From: Arthrobacter globiformis NBRC 12137
Lineage (GTDB): Bacteria > Actinomycetota > Actinomycetes > Actinomycetales > Micrococcaceae
Length of the DNA: 64,000 nt
Direction: 5' to 3'
Assembly: GCF_000238915.1 (NCBI RefSeq)
Contig: NZ_BAEG01000080.1
Coordinates: 62,001 to 126,000 of the forward strand
Below, piece after piece: positions 27,945 to 35,783 of the stretch (its first letter is position 1; each line of letters opens with the position of its first letter). The notes beneath the pieces were generated by a model. The model searched no databases. It was not told the origin of the DNA and saw only the letters and a program-made list of their open reading frames with translations. A program made the position numbers and the translations under genes.

Positions 27945-28472
27945 TTATTCATTGCTGCTGCCACTCCTGCCGCTGGTGGAGGAGAGACCGTCAGTGCCAG
28001 CGAGACCGTCAGTGCCAGCGAGACCGTTAATGCCGGAGAGACCGTTTGTGCCGTCAAGCTCGCTCGAGGACGTTGTATCGTCAGTGGGTGCCACTGCCGG
28101 GGAAGTGACCTGGGCCGGTTCCACAATCTCGACGCCGGGATCATCAGAGGATACGGCGGGGTCTTCGCCGGAATTGGCTGGGTCGTCGGGTGCCAGCCCG
28201 GTCTGGGCCGGTTCTGCTGGCTTCGTGGAGAGAGGCGAGGAGGTGGCAGGATTCAGCGGCGCCGATTTGAGCGCCGGTGACGAGGCCTTGGGCGTTGCCG
28301 TGGGGTTGGTGAGCGGCGACAGTCGCGGGGTCAGGACCGAGTCGCGGGGGGCCGGTTCACGAACAATCACCCCGGGTTCCTGACCTGTCGGCGCCCCTGT
28401 GACGGCCTGCGCCCAGACGGTGATGCTGGCGAGACCCACCAGCGGAATGCTCAGCAAGGACCACCTCTTCAT
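27945..28472 (-). CDS. Secreted low-complexity protein controlled by an adjacent two-component system
   Basis: A 175-residue protein starting MKRWSLLSIPLVGLASITVWAQ, a signal peptide, with a Pro/Ser/Thr/Asp-rich body and an 18-bp tandem repeat that gives GLSGINGLAGTDGLAGTDG-like units. There is a single span at the N-terminus and no C-terminal anchor. GGAGGT lies 11 nt before the ATG. Upstream, at 28515-28544, are three 11-bp-phased repeats followed by the response regulator gene, so it is probably regulated by that system. Function is unknown. Confidence 0.6.
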   Translation of the reverse strand: MKRWSLLSIPLVGLASITVWAQAVTGAPTGQEPGVIVREPAPRDSVLTPRLSPLTNPTATPKASSPALKSAPLNPATSSPLSTKPAEPAQTGLAPDDPANSGEDPAVSSDDPGVEIVEPAQVTSPAVAPTDDTTSSSELDGTNGLSGINGLAGTDGLAGTDGLSSTSGRSGSSNE

Positions 28473-28514
28473 CGGCCTGCCACACCTCCTTCGTGAAACA
28501 ACTTTGAGGCGTGA

Positions 28515-28544
28515 AGGTGAGGCAGGGATGAGACGCGGATGAGA
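28515..28544. promoter_or_regulatory. Three 11-bp-phased repeats, probable response-regulator operator
   Basis: RGRTGAGR occurs three times at 11-bp spacing: AGGTGAGG (28515), GGATGAGA (28526) and GGATGAGA (28537). The tandem helical-turn phasing is what OmpR-family regulators bind. It lies between the 3' end of the response regulator gene (28590) and the start of the secreted-protein gene (28472), in the promoter region of the latter. Confidence 0.6.
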
Positions 28545-28589
28545 GTCTTCTCATGTACCCGGCGGGCACGCGTCAGGTGGGCAGAAGGC

Positions 28590-29321
28590 CTAAATCGAGT
28601 GGCCTTCCGCATCATCAGTGCCGGCTGCCTCATCGGGAGCCGCGGCGGAAGGGCCGGTCAGGCACACGAGCCGGTAGCCCACGCCGCGGATGGTCTGGAT
28701 GCGGTCCTGGCCAAGCTTGTGCCGCAGGTACCGCACGTATACGTCAACCACATTGGAGGACCCCTCGAAGTGGTAGCCCCACACGCGGCTCAGGAGCTGC
28801 TCGCGGCTGAGCACCTTGCCGGCATTCTCCATGAACGTCCGGGCCATGACGAACTCCCGCGCGGACAGGTCGATCACGCGGCCGCCGATCTCGGCAGTGC
28901 GCAGGTTCACGTCAAGCGAGAGGTCACCGCAGACGAATGTCGGGGCGGAGGTCACCGCCTGCGCGCCCCGGAGCCGGAGCTTGATGCGGGAGAGCAGTTC
29001 CTCGAAGCGGAAGGGTTTGGTCATGTAGTCGTCCGCGCCGCCGTCGAGCGCCGCTACCGTACTTTCTAGGCTGTCCGCCGCCGTCAGAATGATCACCGGA
29101 ATCGTCGAGTGCATGTCGCGGAGGTTTTTGAGGACGGTGAGGCCATCCATCCTGGGCATGCCGATGTCCAGGATGAGGAGATCGAACTCCCCGGACGTGG
29201 CGTAATCCAGTGCTTTCACCCCGTCGGAGACCTGGGTGGTGGTGTAGCCGGCCGCCGTGAGGCCCTTGGCGAGGAAGGCCGCGATGCGCGGCTCATCGTC
29301 GGCGATCAGGATCCGGGTCAA
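28590..29321 (-). CDS. OmpR/PhoB-family response regulator
   Basis: A 243-residue regulator. Receiver domain about 1-120 with acidic pocket D8/D9, phospho-acceptor D52 (LILDIGMPRMDG) and K102 (TKPFRF). The winged-helix DNA-binding domain follows, with DLSAREFVMARTFMENAGKV and a recognition-helix region VDVYVRYLRHKLG, ending RGVGYRLV. The start is TTG 29321, overlapping the kinase stop by 4 bp (TTGA), so kinase and regulator are coupled. The 11-bp repeats just downstream are a likely target. Confidence 0.92.
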   Translation of the reverse strand: MTRILIADDEPRIAAFLAKGLTAAGYTTTQVSDGVKALDYATSGEFDLLILDIGMPRMDGLTVLKNLRDMHSTIPVIILTAADSLESTVAALDGGADDYMTKPFRFEELLSRIKLRLRGAQAVTSAPTFVCGDLSLDVNLRTAEIGGRVIDLSAREFVMARTFMENAGKVLSREQLLSRVWGYHFEGSSNVVDVYVRYLRHKLGQDRIQTIRGVGYRLVCLTGPSAAAPDEAAGTDDAEGHSI

Positions 29322-31012
29322 GGCGCGCCTCCCGCCGGGGTTGCCAATTCAATGCCCGACGCCGGTCCGGCCGGCTTCGGTTTGCCCCCTGCGGTGCCCG
29401 TTCCTTTATGTCGCGGTCCCTTGGCAGGCGGGCCCTTGACGGACGGGGCTTCGCTGCCGCTCCGGCCGGCGCTGTCCGCGGCGGCGGAATCATCCGTTTT
29501 ACGGTCCGCGTCCTTGCCGCCGGAGGGGATCCGGAGCACGAAGCGGCTGCCCTTGCCCTCCTCCGATTCCAGCTGCACCGTGCCGCCATGCGCCTCGGCG
29601 ATGGCCTTCACGATGGACAGTCCCAGGCCCGAGCCTTCCGAGGTTGCCGAATTGCTTCCTTTGCCGAAGCGCTCGAAGATGCGCTCATGATCCTCTGCGG
29701 GGATGCCGGTGCCGGTGTCCGACACCCAGATCTCCAGCTCTCTGGATGCGGAGTCTGCCAGCTCCCGCACCACTGACGCCCGACCGCTTTGGGGGGTGCC
29801 GTCGTCGTTCTCCACCCAGGCGCCCCCGACCGATATCCGGTCCGACTCGGAGGTGTGTTTGACCGCGTTCGCGGCGAGCTGCTCCAGTGCCTGGGTGAGC
29901 CGGCGGCGGTCAACGCGGATCAGGCCGCCGGGCTTGGCGTCCAGGCGCCACTGGCGCTCGCCGAGGACCCGGACCCGGTTCAGGACGTCCTCCAGGAGGT
30001 CGTCGGCCTCCACCCAGGCGGGAGTCACGAAGTCCGGCCGGCCGCTGCGGGCCAGGATCAGCAGGTCATCCACCAGTACCTGCATCCGGTCCAGCTCGTC
30101 CAGGAGCAGCATGCGGGTCTGGTCGACGTCGTCGGGATCCCCGGCCCGGAGCAGCTCCAGGTAGCCGCGGATGATGGTCATGGGGGTGCGCAGTTCGTGG
30201 CTGGCGTCGTGGACGAACCGGCGCTGGTTGTCGAAACCGGACTCCAGCCGCTCGAGCATGCGGTTGAAGTTCATGGCCAGCTGGGCAATATCGTCCGTGC
30301 TGTCCGGCACCTCAACCCGCTTGGTCAGGTCCTCAAAGGTGGTGGCTTCCGTGGCCTCACGAAGCCGCCGGACCGGACTCAGCAGCCGCCCGGTGACCAG
30401 GTAGCCCACCAGGCCGGTCAGCGCGAGCGTCGCCAGGGACGCCAGGGCGAAGGTCCACATGGAACCGAAAACCTCGGCGCGCTGGGCCCCGATCTCGCTT
30501 GAGGCAATCAGCAGGCCCTGGTCCTGGCGGCCGCCGGCAGTCAGCGAAACGGACGTGATCGCCAGGCGCACCTTCCGGCCGTCCAGGTCAATGTCGCGCA
30601 TCACGGTCTGGCCGGGGGCGCTCCACCCCCAGACATGGTCCGTGACGGCGGCCGTGTTCAGGTTGGTTGGCTGCTCCGCAGCGGGCAGGATGACGTTGCC
30701 CCCGCGGAGCACGGTCATCACGGACTCGAAGCCGCCCGGGGCGCCATTGCGCAGATAGGTCCTAAAAAGGTCATGCACGGTGGTGTAGGGGGCGCCGCCG
30801 AAATTCGGCCGGCCCTGTCTGGCAAGCTCGTCCAGGTTCTCGCGCGGCAGCTGCAGCTCGGCGTTGACACGGTCATTGAGGCTCTTCAGCTGGGCGGCGT
30901 GGGTGGCAGCGCCGGCCACAAAGAGACCCACCGCCATGAAGACGAGCAGCGTGGCCAGCAGCCGGAAGCGGACGGAATGGAGTTCCGTGCGCAGTGCGCT
31001 GGCCGCATTCAT
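29318..31012 (-). CDS. Sensor histidine kinase
   Basis: A 564-residue membrane kinase. One span at about 18-38, an extracytoplasmic domain about 40-185, a second span about 187-208, a HAMP linker, a HisKA dimerisation domain with the phospho-acceptor H272 in HDASHELRTPMTIIRGY, and a HATPase domain with NAVKHTSE (N box), VSDTGTGIPAED (G1) and GSGLGLSIVKAI (G2). The last about 75 residues are a Lys/Pro/Gly-rich tail that appears unusual. It is upstream of and coupled to the regulator at 28590. The signal sensed is unknown. Confidence 0.92.
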   Translation of the reverse strand: MNAASALRTELHSVRFRLLATLLVFMAVGLFVAGAATHAAQLKSLNDRVNAELQLPRENLDELARQGRPNFGGAPYTTVHDLFRTYLRNGAPGGFESVMTVLRGGNVILPAAEQPTNLNTAAVTDHVWGWSAPGQTVMRDIDLDGRKVRLAITSVSLTAGGRQDQGLLIASSEIGAQRAEVFGSMWTFALASLATLALTGLVGYLVTGRLLSPVRRLREATEATTFEDLTKRVEVPDSTDDIAQLAMNFNRMLERLESGFDNQRRFVHDASHELRTPMTIIRGYLELLRAGDPDDVDQTRMLLLDELDRMQVLVDDLLILARSGRPDFVTPAWVEADDLLEDVLNRVRVLGERQWRLDAKPGGLIRVDRRRLTQALEQLAANAVKHTSESDRISVGGAWVENDDGTPQSGRASVVRELADSASRELEIWVSDTGTGIPAEDHERIFERFGKGSNSATSEGSGLGLSIVKAIAEAHGGTVQLESEEGKGSRFVLRIPSGGKDADRKTDDSAAADSAGRSGSEAPSVKGPPAKGPRHKGTGTAGGKPKPAGPASGIELATPAGGAP

Positions 31013-31502
31013 GGGACTACCCGACCTCTATTTACGTGTGACCTGCGTAACGCGATGCACAGCCGGGCCGCCCGCGCAAAATATTTTTGAAATCCTGAGC
31101 GGCCGGCAAAGACGCTCATCGCCGAGTACTCGGAGTACTTGGTTGTACCCGGGCCGGCCATGGTCCGCCTCATTGGATCACCCATTTCATGCTGATTCGG
31201 CGGTCCTCCGGGGACGAGGATCGCGGTAGTACCGCTCTAACTGCGGTAATACGAATGTAGCCCCGGGTTCTTGGGAAAAACTTGGTGTTTCTTGACCCCG
31301 CTGCCATCCTCCCGGCGGGTTTCAGGGGAGCCCCGGGCCACCCCCACCGAGTGGTGGCCGGCTCGATGCAAAAGCAACCAAGTAGTGCCCTGACCGAAAT
31401 TCGAGTACTCGCTACTCGTGCCCCTACTTGCCCGAGTGACAAGTATGAATCCAAGCCATTCATGGGGAATGCAGTTCACATGGGGATAGTAGGTGCAGGA
31501 AA
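31013..31502. promoter_or_regulatory. 490-bp divergent regulatory region with two CGAGTACTCG palindromes
   Basis: This interval separates the two two-component systems. CGAGTACTCG occurs at 31123-31132 and 31402-31411. Each is followed by TAC-type direct repeats: TACTTG at 31136; TACTCG at 31413 and TACTTG at 31425, giving clusters of TACTYG hexamers. The region is unusually AT-rich for the genome (for example ATATTTTT near 31080) and presumably contains both promoters. SARP-type DNA-binding domains bind short direct repeats, so these are candidate autoregulatory sites for the regulator starting at 31503. No gene was found in it. Confidence 0.5.
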
Positions 31503-33077
31503 ATGGTTCAGACTGTTGCAGAAGATACTCGTTGGTCCCGGAGGGTCAACGACGACGAGTACCTTCCTAACTCGATGGAAGAAGCCGGTGGCACAACGAC
31601 GAAGTTGTCCATCAACATCCTGGGTCCGCTCCGGGTCCGCCGCGGCGGCGTGGTCATCGGATCCCACGAACTTGGCGGTCCCAAGCCCCGCCAGGTCCTT
31701 GAAATCCTGTTGCTCAAGCTGGGGACCCCGGTCTCCAAAAACCACCTGATCGACGTCTTGTGGAACGGCCAGCCGCCGGCTGAGGCCCTCTCCACGCTGG
31801 AAAGCTACGTCAGTGTGCTGCGCCGCCACCTCCAGCCGGGAAGCGGCAAGGGCGGCGCCCTCCGCACGGTCACCGGCGGCTACATGATCGACCGCAGCAT
31901 GGTTGACCTTGACCTCGACCGTTTCGATGACCTGCTCAAGCAGGCCGGACATGCCTCTCCGGAGGAGTCGTTCCGGCTGCTCGAGAAGGCCCTCGACATC
32001 GCTTCGGTGCCGCTGCTCGGCGATGAGCTGCTGGCCGGCTGGGCCGAGGAGGAGCGTGCGCTCCACTCCGCCCGCGTCGCCAGCATCAAGGCACGGGCAG
32101 CGGAAGCCGCTGTCGCCGTCGGACACCCGGAGCGTGCGGTGGCCCTGGCCAGCGAACTGCTCGTGGACGATCCCATCAACGAGCGCGCCTGGACCGCCCT
32201 GGTCCTGGGCCTCGAAGAGTCCGGGCAGTACATGGAAGCGCTGCGGGCCTACGGGCGCTGCCGCCGGGTCATGGACCAGGAGATCGGCTGCCTCCCCGGA
32301 CGCCCGCTGCGGGAAGCACACGCCCGGCTGCTGCAGGCAACGGCCGCCAGCGAGGACGAAATGGACCTCTCAGATTCTGATGCTCCCACCCCGGCAACAT
32401 CGCAGATCACCCGGGAAATCAGCATCCTGACCATCGACGACCACAGCACGTTCACGGAACTGCTGACGGCAGCCCTGGACCGCGAACCGGACCTGCGGAG
32501 CGTCGCCTCGGCCACCACCGCCAAGAGCGGCGTGGAGCAGAGCATCGCCCTCAAGCCCGACGTCGTGATCATGGACTTCCACCTGCCCGACGGCGACGGC
32601 CTCACCGCCGCTGCCCGGATCCTCGCCGACGCCCCGAACACCCGGATCGTCATGCTCACCGGCGACCCGACACCGGAAGCGCTGCGGACCGCCGCCTCGA
32701 TGGGCATCTGCGCCTTCCTGCCGAAGGGTGGATCGCTGTCCACCCTCCTGGACACACTCCGCTACGCACGGGCCGGCAACATGGTGGTCCACCCCTCGCT
32801 GGTGGCCCAGCTGGGCATGTCCACTCCCGCTCCGGCCCCCGCGGTCCGCGAAGTGGAACCCGGCGGACCCGTCCTGACGCCCCGTGAACTGGACGTCCTC
32901 CGACTGATGGCCGGCGGCCACGGCTCGAAGGAAGTGGCCAGCAAGCTGGACATCTCCCTCAACACCTGCCGCGGCTACGTGAAGGCAATCTTCGCCAAGC
33001 TCGGAACCCACTCGCAGCTCGAATCGGTCATGGAAGCCTCACGGCGCGGCATGCTCGAGCAGCCGTCCCATGGCTAG
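31503..33077 (+). CDS. Fused transcriptional regulator: SARP-type winged helix, BTAD, receiver, LuxR-type HTH
   Basis: A 524-residue regulator. Residues about 36-115 form an OmpR/SARP-type winged helix (INILGPLRVRRGGVVIGS; GPKPRQVLEILLL). About 125-275 is a bacterial transcriptional activator domain. A short linker leads to a receiver at about 306-425 with D312/D313, phospho-Asp D358 (IMDFHLPDGDG) and K408 (LPKGG). Residues about 456-518 form a LuxR/NarL HTH (LTPRELDVLRLMAGG; VKAIFAKLGTHSQ). It therefore carries two DNA-binding domains. The 8-bp overlap (ATGGCTAG) with the histidine kinase gene shows coupling. Each domain is recognised; the combined architecture is unusual. Confidence 0.88.
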   Translation: MVQTVAEDTRWSRRVNDDEYLPNSMEEAGGTTTKLSINILGPLRVRRGGVVIGSHELGGPKPRQVLEILLLKLGTPVSKNHLIDVLWNGQPPAEALSTLESYVSVLRRHLQPGSGKGGALRTVTGGYMIDRSMVDLDLDRFDDLLKQAGHASPEESFRLLEKALDIASVPLLGDELLAGWAEEERALHSARVASIKARAAEAAVAVGHPERAVALASELLVDDPINERAWTALVLGLEESGQYMEALRAYGRCRRVMDQEIGCLPGRPLREAHARLLQATAASEDEMDLSDSDAPTPATSQITREISILTIDDHSTFTELLTAALDREPDLRSVASATTAKSGVEQSIALKPDVVIMDFHLPDGDGLTAAARILADAPNTRIVMLTGDPTPEALRTAASMGICAFLPKGGSLSTLLDTLRYARAGNMVVHPSLVAQLGMSTPAPAPAVREVEPGGPVLTPRELDVLRLMAGGHGSKEVASKLDISLNTCRGYVKAIFAKLGTHSQLESVMEASRRGMLEQPSHG

Positions 33078-34461
33078 GCCATCGCTCCGCAAACCTGCCC
33101 TGTTTCGCCCGTTCGAATCGCCGGCCAACCACAACTCCGAGGTTTTCAAGGCCGTCCGGCGGTTCCTGCTAATGGGGCTGGTTGCCCTGGTGGTGGTCAC
33201 CACCCCGGTGGCCTTCTGGATCTGGTCCGAGGCTGAACGCCACGCACTGGAGAACTCCAAGGAGGCCACCGACCACCTGGCCAACAACGTGGTGGGACCG
33301 CTGCTGGACGCGGAGGTCCTGTCCGGTGCGCCCACGGCCGTTGAGCGGCTCGACGAGCGCCTCCGCCCCTGGATGGGCGAGACGTCGGTGTTCGAGATCC
33401 GGCTCTGGGACAAAGACGGGCGCATCGTCTACTCGGACGACCCCAAGCTCATCGGCCACACCTTCGGCCTGCCGCACGAGGCGCAGGAAGTCCTGGACGG
33501 CGGGGACGTCCCCGCCAACCTGGAGATGCAGAAGGACGAGGTCAACACGCCCAACGTCGAAAACGGCGAGCTCGTGGAGGTCTACGTGCCCGTCACTGCC
33601 CCCGACGGGCAGAAGCTGGTGTTTGAGACGTATTACGACGACGACGGCGTCCGCCAGGAGCAGGCTGCCGTTCTGTTCGGCATGGCCCCGCCGTTTCTCC
33701 TGTCCCTTGCCGTCCTGCAGCTGGCGCAGCTGTTCCCGGCAGTCCAGCTGGCCCGCAGGATCCAGGCCTATGAAGCCGGCCGGAGCCGGCTGCTCCGCCG
33801 GGCCATCGAGGCCTCCGAGCTGGAGCGGCAGCGGATTGCCCGGGACCTGCACGACGAAGTGATCCAGGAACTCTCGGGGCTGTCCTACGTGATGGAGTCC
33901 GAGGAACTGCACAGCCCGCCGGGCCAGCGGGCGCTGTTCTCCGACGCCCGGCGGATCCTGCAGGACAACGTCCGCAGCCTGCGGGCCATGACCAGTGAGC
34001 TGTACCCGCCGGACCTCAACCGGCTCGGCCTCTCCGGGGCGCTTGCCCGGCTCGGTGATCCGCTCGAGGAACGCGGGATCAGCCTGGAACTCGACCTGCC
34101 GGACCAGTGTGAACTGGACCGGGACCGCGCGGCCCTGTTCTACCGGGTGGCCCGCGAGGCCCTGGCCAACACTGCCAAGCATTCCCGGGCGGCCAAGGCC
34201 GAACTCCACCTCCACCAGGACGGCGACCGTTCAGAGATCCGCATCCAGGACGACGGCTGCGGCTTCGACCAGAGCGAGGGGTCGCCGGAAGGGCACTTTG
34301 GCCTGCGCATCATGAAGGACACCATCGGCGAGGCCGGCGGCACGCTCCAGGTGATGTCCGCTCCCGGCCGGGGGACCACTGTGGTCGCGCGCTTCGGAGC
34401 CGGGGGCAACAAAGTCCCGTCCTCCTTCGACCACGAGCCGGAACCGGTGCCCTCGGCGTAA
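33070..34461 (+). CDS. NarL-type sensor histidine kinase
   Basis: A 463-residue kinase. Span 1 about 31-52, extracytoplasmic domain about 55-200, span 2 about 202-222, then the HisKA_3 domain with H261 in ERQRIARDLHDEVIQELSG and a HATPase_c domain (EALANTAKHSRA; DDGCGFDQSEG; GHFGLRIMKD). It is the expected partner of the fused regulator, to which it is translationally coupled by 8-bp overlap. A phosphorelay to D358 of that regulator is implied. The signal is unknown. Confidence 0.92.
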   Translation: MARPSLRKPALFRPFESPANHNSEVFKAVRRFLLMGLVALVVVTTPVAFWIWSEAERHALENSKEATDHLANNVVGPLLDAEVLSGAPTAVERLDERLRPWMGETSVFEIRLWDKDGRIVYSDDPKLIGHTFGLPHEAQEVLDGGDVPANLEMQKDEVNTPNVENGELVEVYVPVTAPDGQKLVFETYYDDDGVRQEQAAVLFGMAPPFLLSLAVLQLAQLFPAVQLARRIQAYEAGRSRLLRRAIEASELERQRIARDLHDEVIQELSGLSYVMESEELHSPPGQRALFSDARRILQDNVRSLRAMTSELYPPDLNRLGLSGALARLGDPLEERGISLELDLPDQCELDRDRAALFYRVAREALANTAKHSRAAKAELHLHQDGDRSEIRIQDDGCGFDQSEGSPEGHFGLRIMKDTIGEAGGTLQVMSAPGRGTTVVARFGAGGNKVPSSFDHEPEPVPSA

Positions 34462-34546
34462 CGACCGCCCTGGGCGCCTCCCAAAGGCCGCCGGTCCCTC
34501 CAACGACGTGGGGGCCGGCGTAGTTCTGCGCCGGTACAGTGAATTC

Positions 34547-35545
34547 ATGCCCCTCCAGTACCCGCCCCTCGAGGACCTGCTGACCAGCGCCCGCGTCGTG
34601 GTTCTGCCCATGCGCGTGAAGTTCCGCGGAATCCTGGAACGCGAAACGCTGCTTCTCCGGGGCCCGCTGGGGTGGGGCGAGTTCGGCGCGTTCCCCGAGT
34701 ACGGAGACGACGAGGCCTCCCGCTGGCTTGCCTCCGCCATCGAAGCCGGCTGGCACGGCTTCCCGGAACCCCTGCGGACCAGCATCCCCGTCAACGCCAC
34801 CGTGCCCGCCATCGAGGCCCGCCGGGTCCCGGAAATACTGGCCCGGTTCGGCCGCGTGGACGCTGTGAAGGTCAAGGTGGCCGAACGCGCCCAGACGCTC
34901 GACGACGACGCCGCCCGGGTTGCCGCTGTCCGCGCAGCGCTTCCCGACGCATCCATCCGCGTGGATGCCAACGGCGGCTGGGACGTTCCGACTGCAGTGG
35001 CGGCGCTGACCCGGCTGGCCGACGTCGGGCTCGAATACGCGGAGCAGCCCGTGCCGGACATCGATGGCCTGGCGGAGGTGCGGCGCCGGCTGCGTGCCGC
35101 GGGGGTGCCGGTGCTGATCGCGGCCGACGAAAGTGTCCGCAAGGAGGAGGACCCCCTCAAAGTGGCGCGGGCCGGCGCGGCCGATCTCCTCGTGGTGAAG
35201 GTGGCGCCGCTCGGGGGAGTCCGGCGCGCACTGGAGCTGGTTGCGCAGGCGGGCATGCCCGCCGTCGTGAGCTCCGCACTGGACACGTCAGTGGGGATCC
35301 GGGCCGGGCTCGCGCTCGCCGCCGCACTGCCGGAACTGCCTTATGCCTGCGGGCTTGGAACAGTCTCGCTGCTCGGGGCGGACGTCACCACCCAGCCGCT
35401 CGTGGCCGACGACGGCGCCATCACCCTGCGCGATGCCGTCGCCGACGAGGGGCTGCTTGAGCAGTACGCCGCCCCTCCCGAGCGCCGCGACTGGTGGCTC
35501 GCCCGGCTCCGCCGCGCCTACGCCGTCCTGCAGGCCCCGGCGTAG
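34547..35545 (+). CDS. menC: o-Succinylbenzoate synthase
   Basis: A 332-residue enzyme of the enolase superfamily that dehydrates SHCHC to o-succinylbenzoate in menaquinone synthesis. The active-site elements are KVKVAE (catalytic Lys), RVDANGGWD (metal Asp), EYAEQP (metal Glu), AADES (metal Asp) and VVKVAPLGG (second Lys). The start is ATG 34547; the frame extends 13 codons upstream without a ribosome-binding site. It is followed by a 32-bp-period array. The other menaquinone genes are at 37986, 43843, 45279 and 46066. Confidence 0.93.
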   Translation: MPLQYPPLEDLLTSARVVVLPMRVKFRGILERETLLLRGPLGWGEFGAFPEYGDDEASRWLASAIEAGWHGFPEPLRTSIPVNATVPAIEARRVPEILARFGRVDAVKVKVAERAQTLDDDAARVAAVRAALPDASIRVDANGGWDVPTAVAALTRLADVGLEYAEQPVPDIDGLAEVRRRLRAAGVPVLIAADESVRKEEDPLKVARAGAADLLVVKVAPLGGVRRALELVAQAGMPAVVSSALDTSVGIRAGLALAAALPELPYACGLGTVSLLGADVTTQPLVADDGAITLRDAVADEGLLEQYAAPPERRDWWLARLRRAYAVLQAPA

Positions 35546-35569
35546 CCCTCTTCCCCGACTCACCCCACT

Positions 35570-35678
35570 GACCCTTCCTCAGGTTTTGCGGGATTCCCGG
35601 GGACCCTTCCTCAGGTCCTGCGGGTTTTCCGCGGACCCTTCCTCATTTCCTGCGGGTTTTCCCGGGACCCTTCCTCAT
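35570..35678 (+). repeat. Tandem 32-bp-period array (4 units) after menC
   Basis: ACCCTTCCTCA begins at 35571, 35603, 35635 and 35667, exactly 32 bp apart, in the sense of menC. Each unit also contains TGCGGG and ends in a CCCGGG-type stretch. It lies 25 bp after the menC stop, the same position as the arrays after the APC transporter, sortase and glgX genes. Confidence 0.9.
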
Positions 35679-35783
35679 TAGGGTGCCGAGTTCACCGGAT
35701 CTTCATCTGAGTGTCGGCTTCCGGTTGGCTTTCGCTGCAAGGGTGGCGGTGCCGCATCTAAACCCTTGGAAGGTCTCTCTCCC

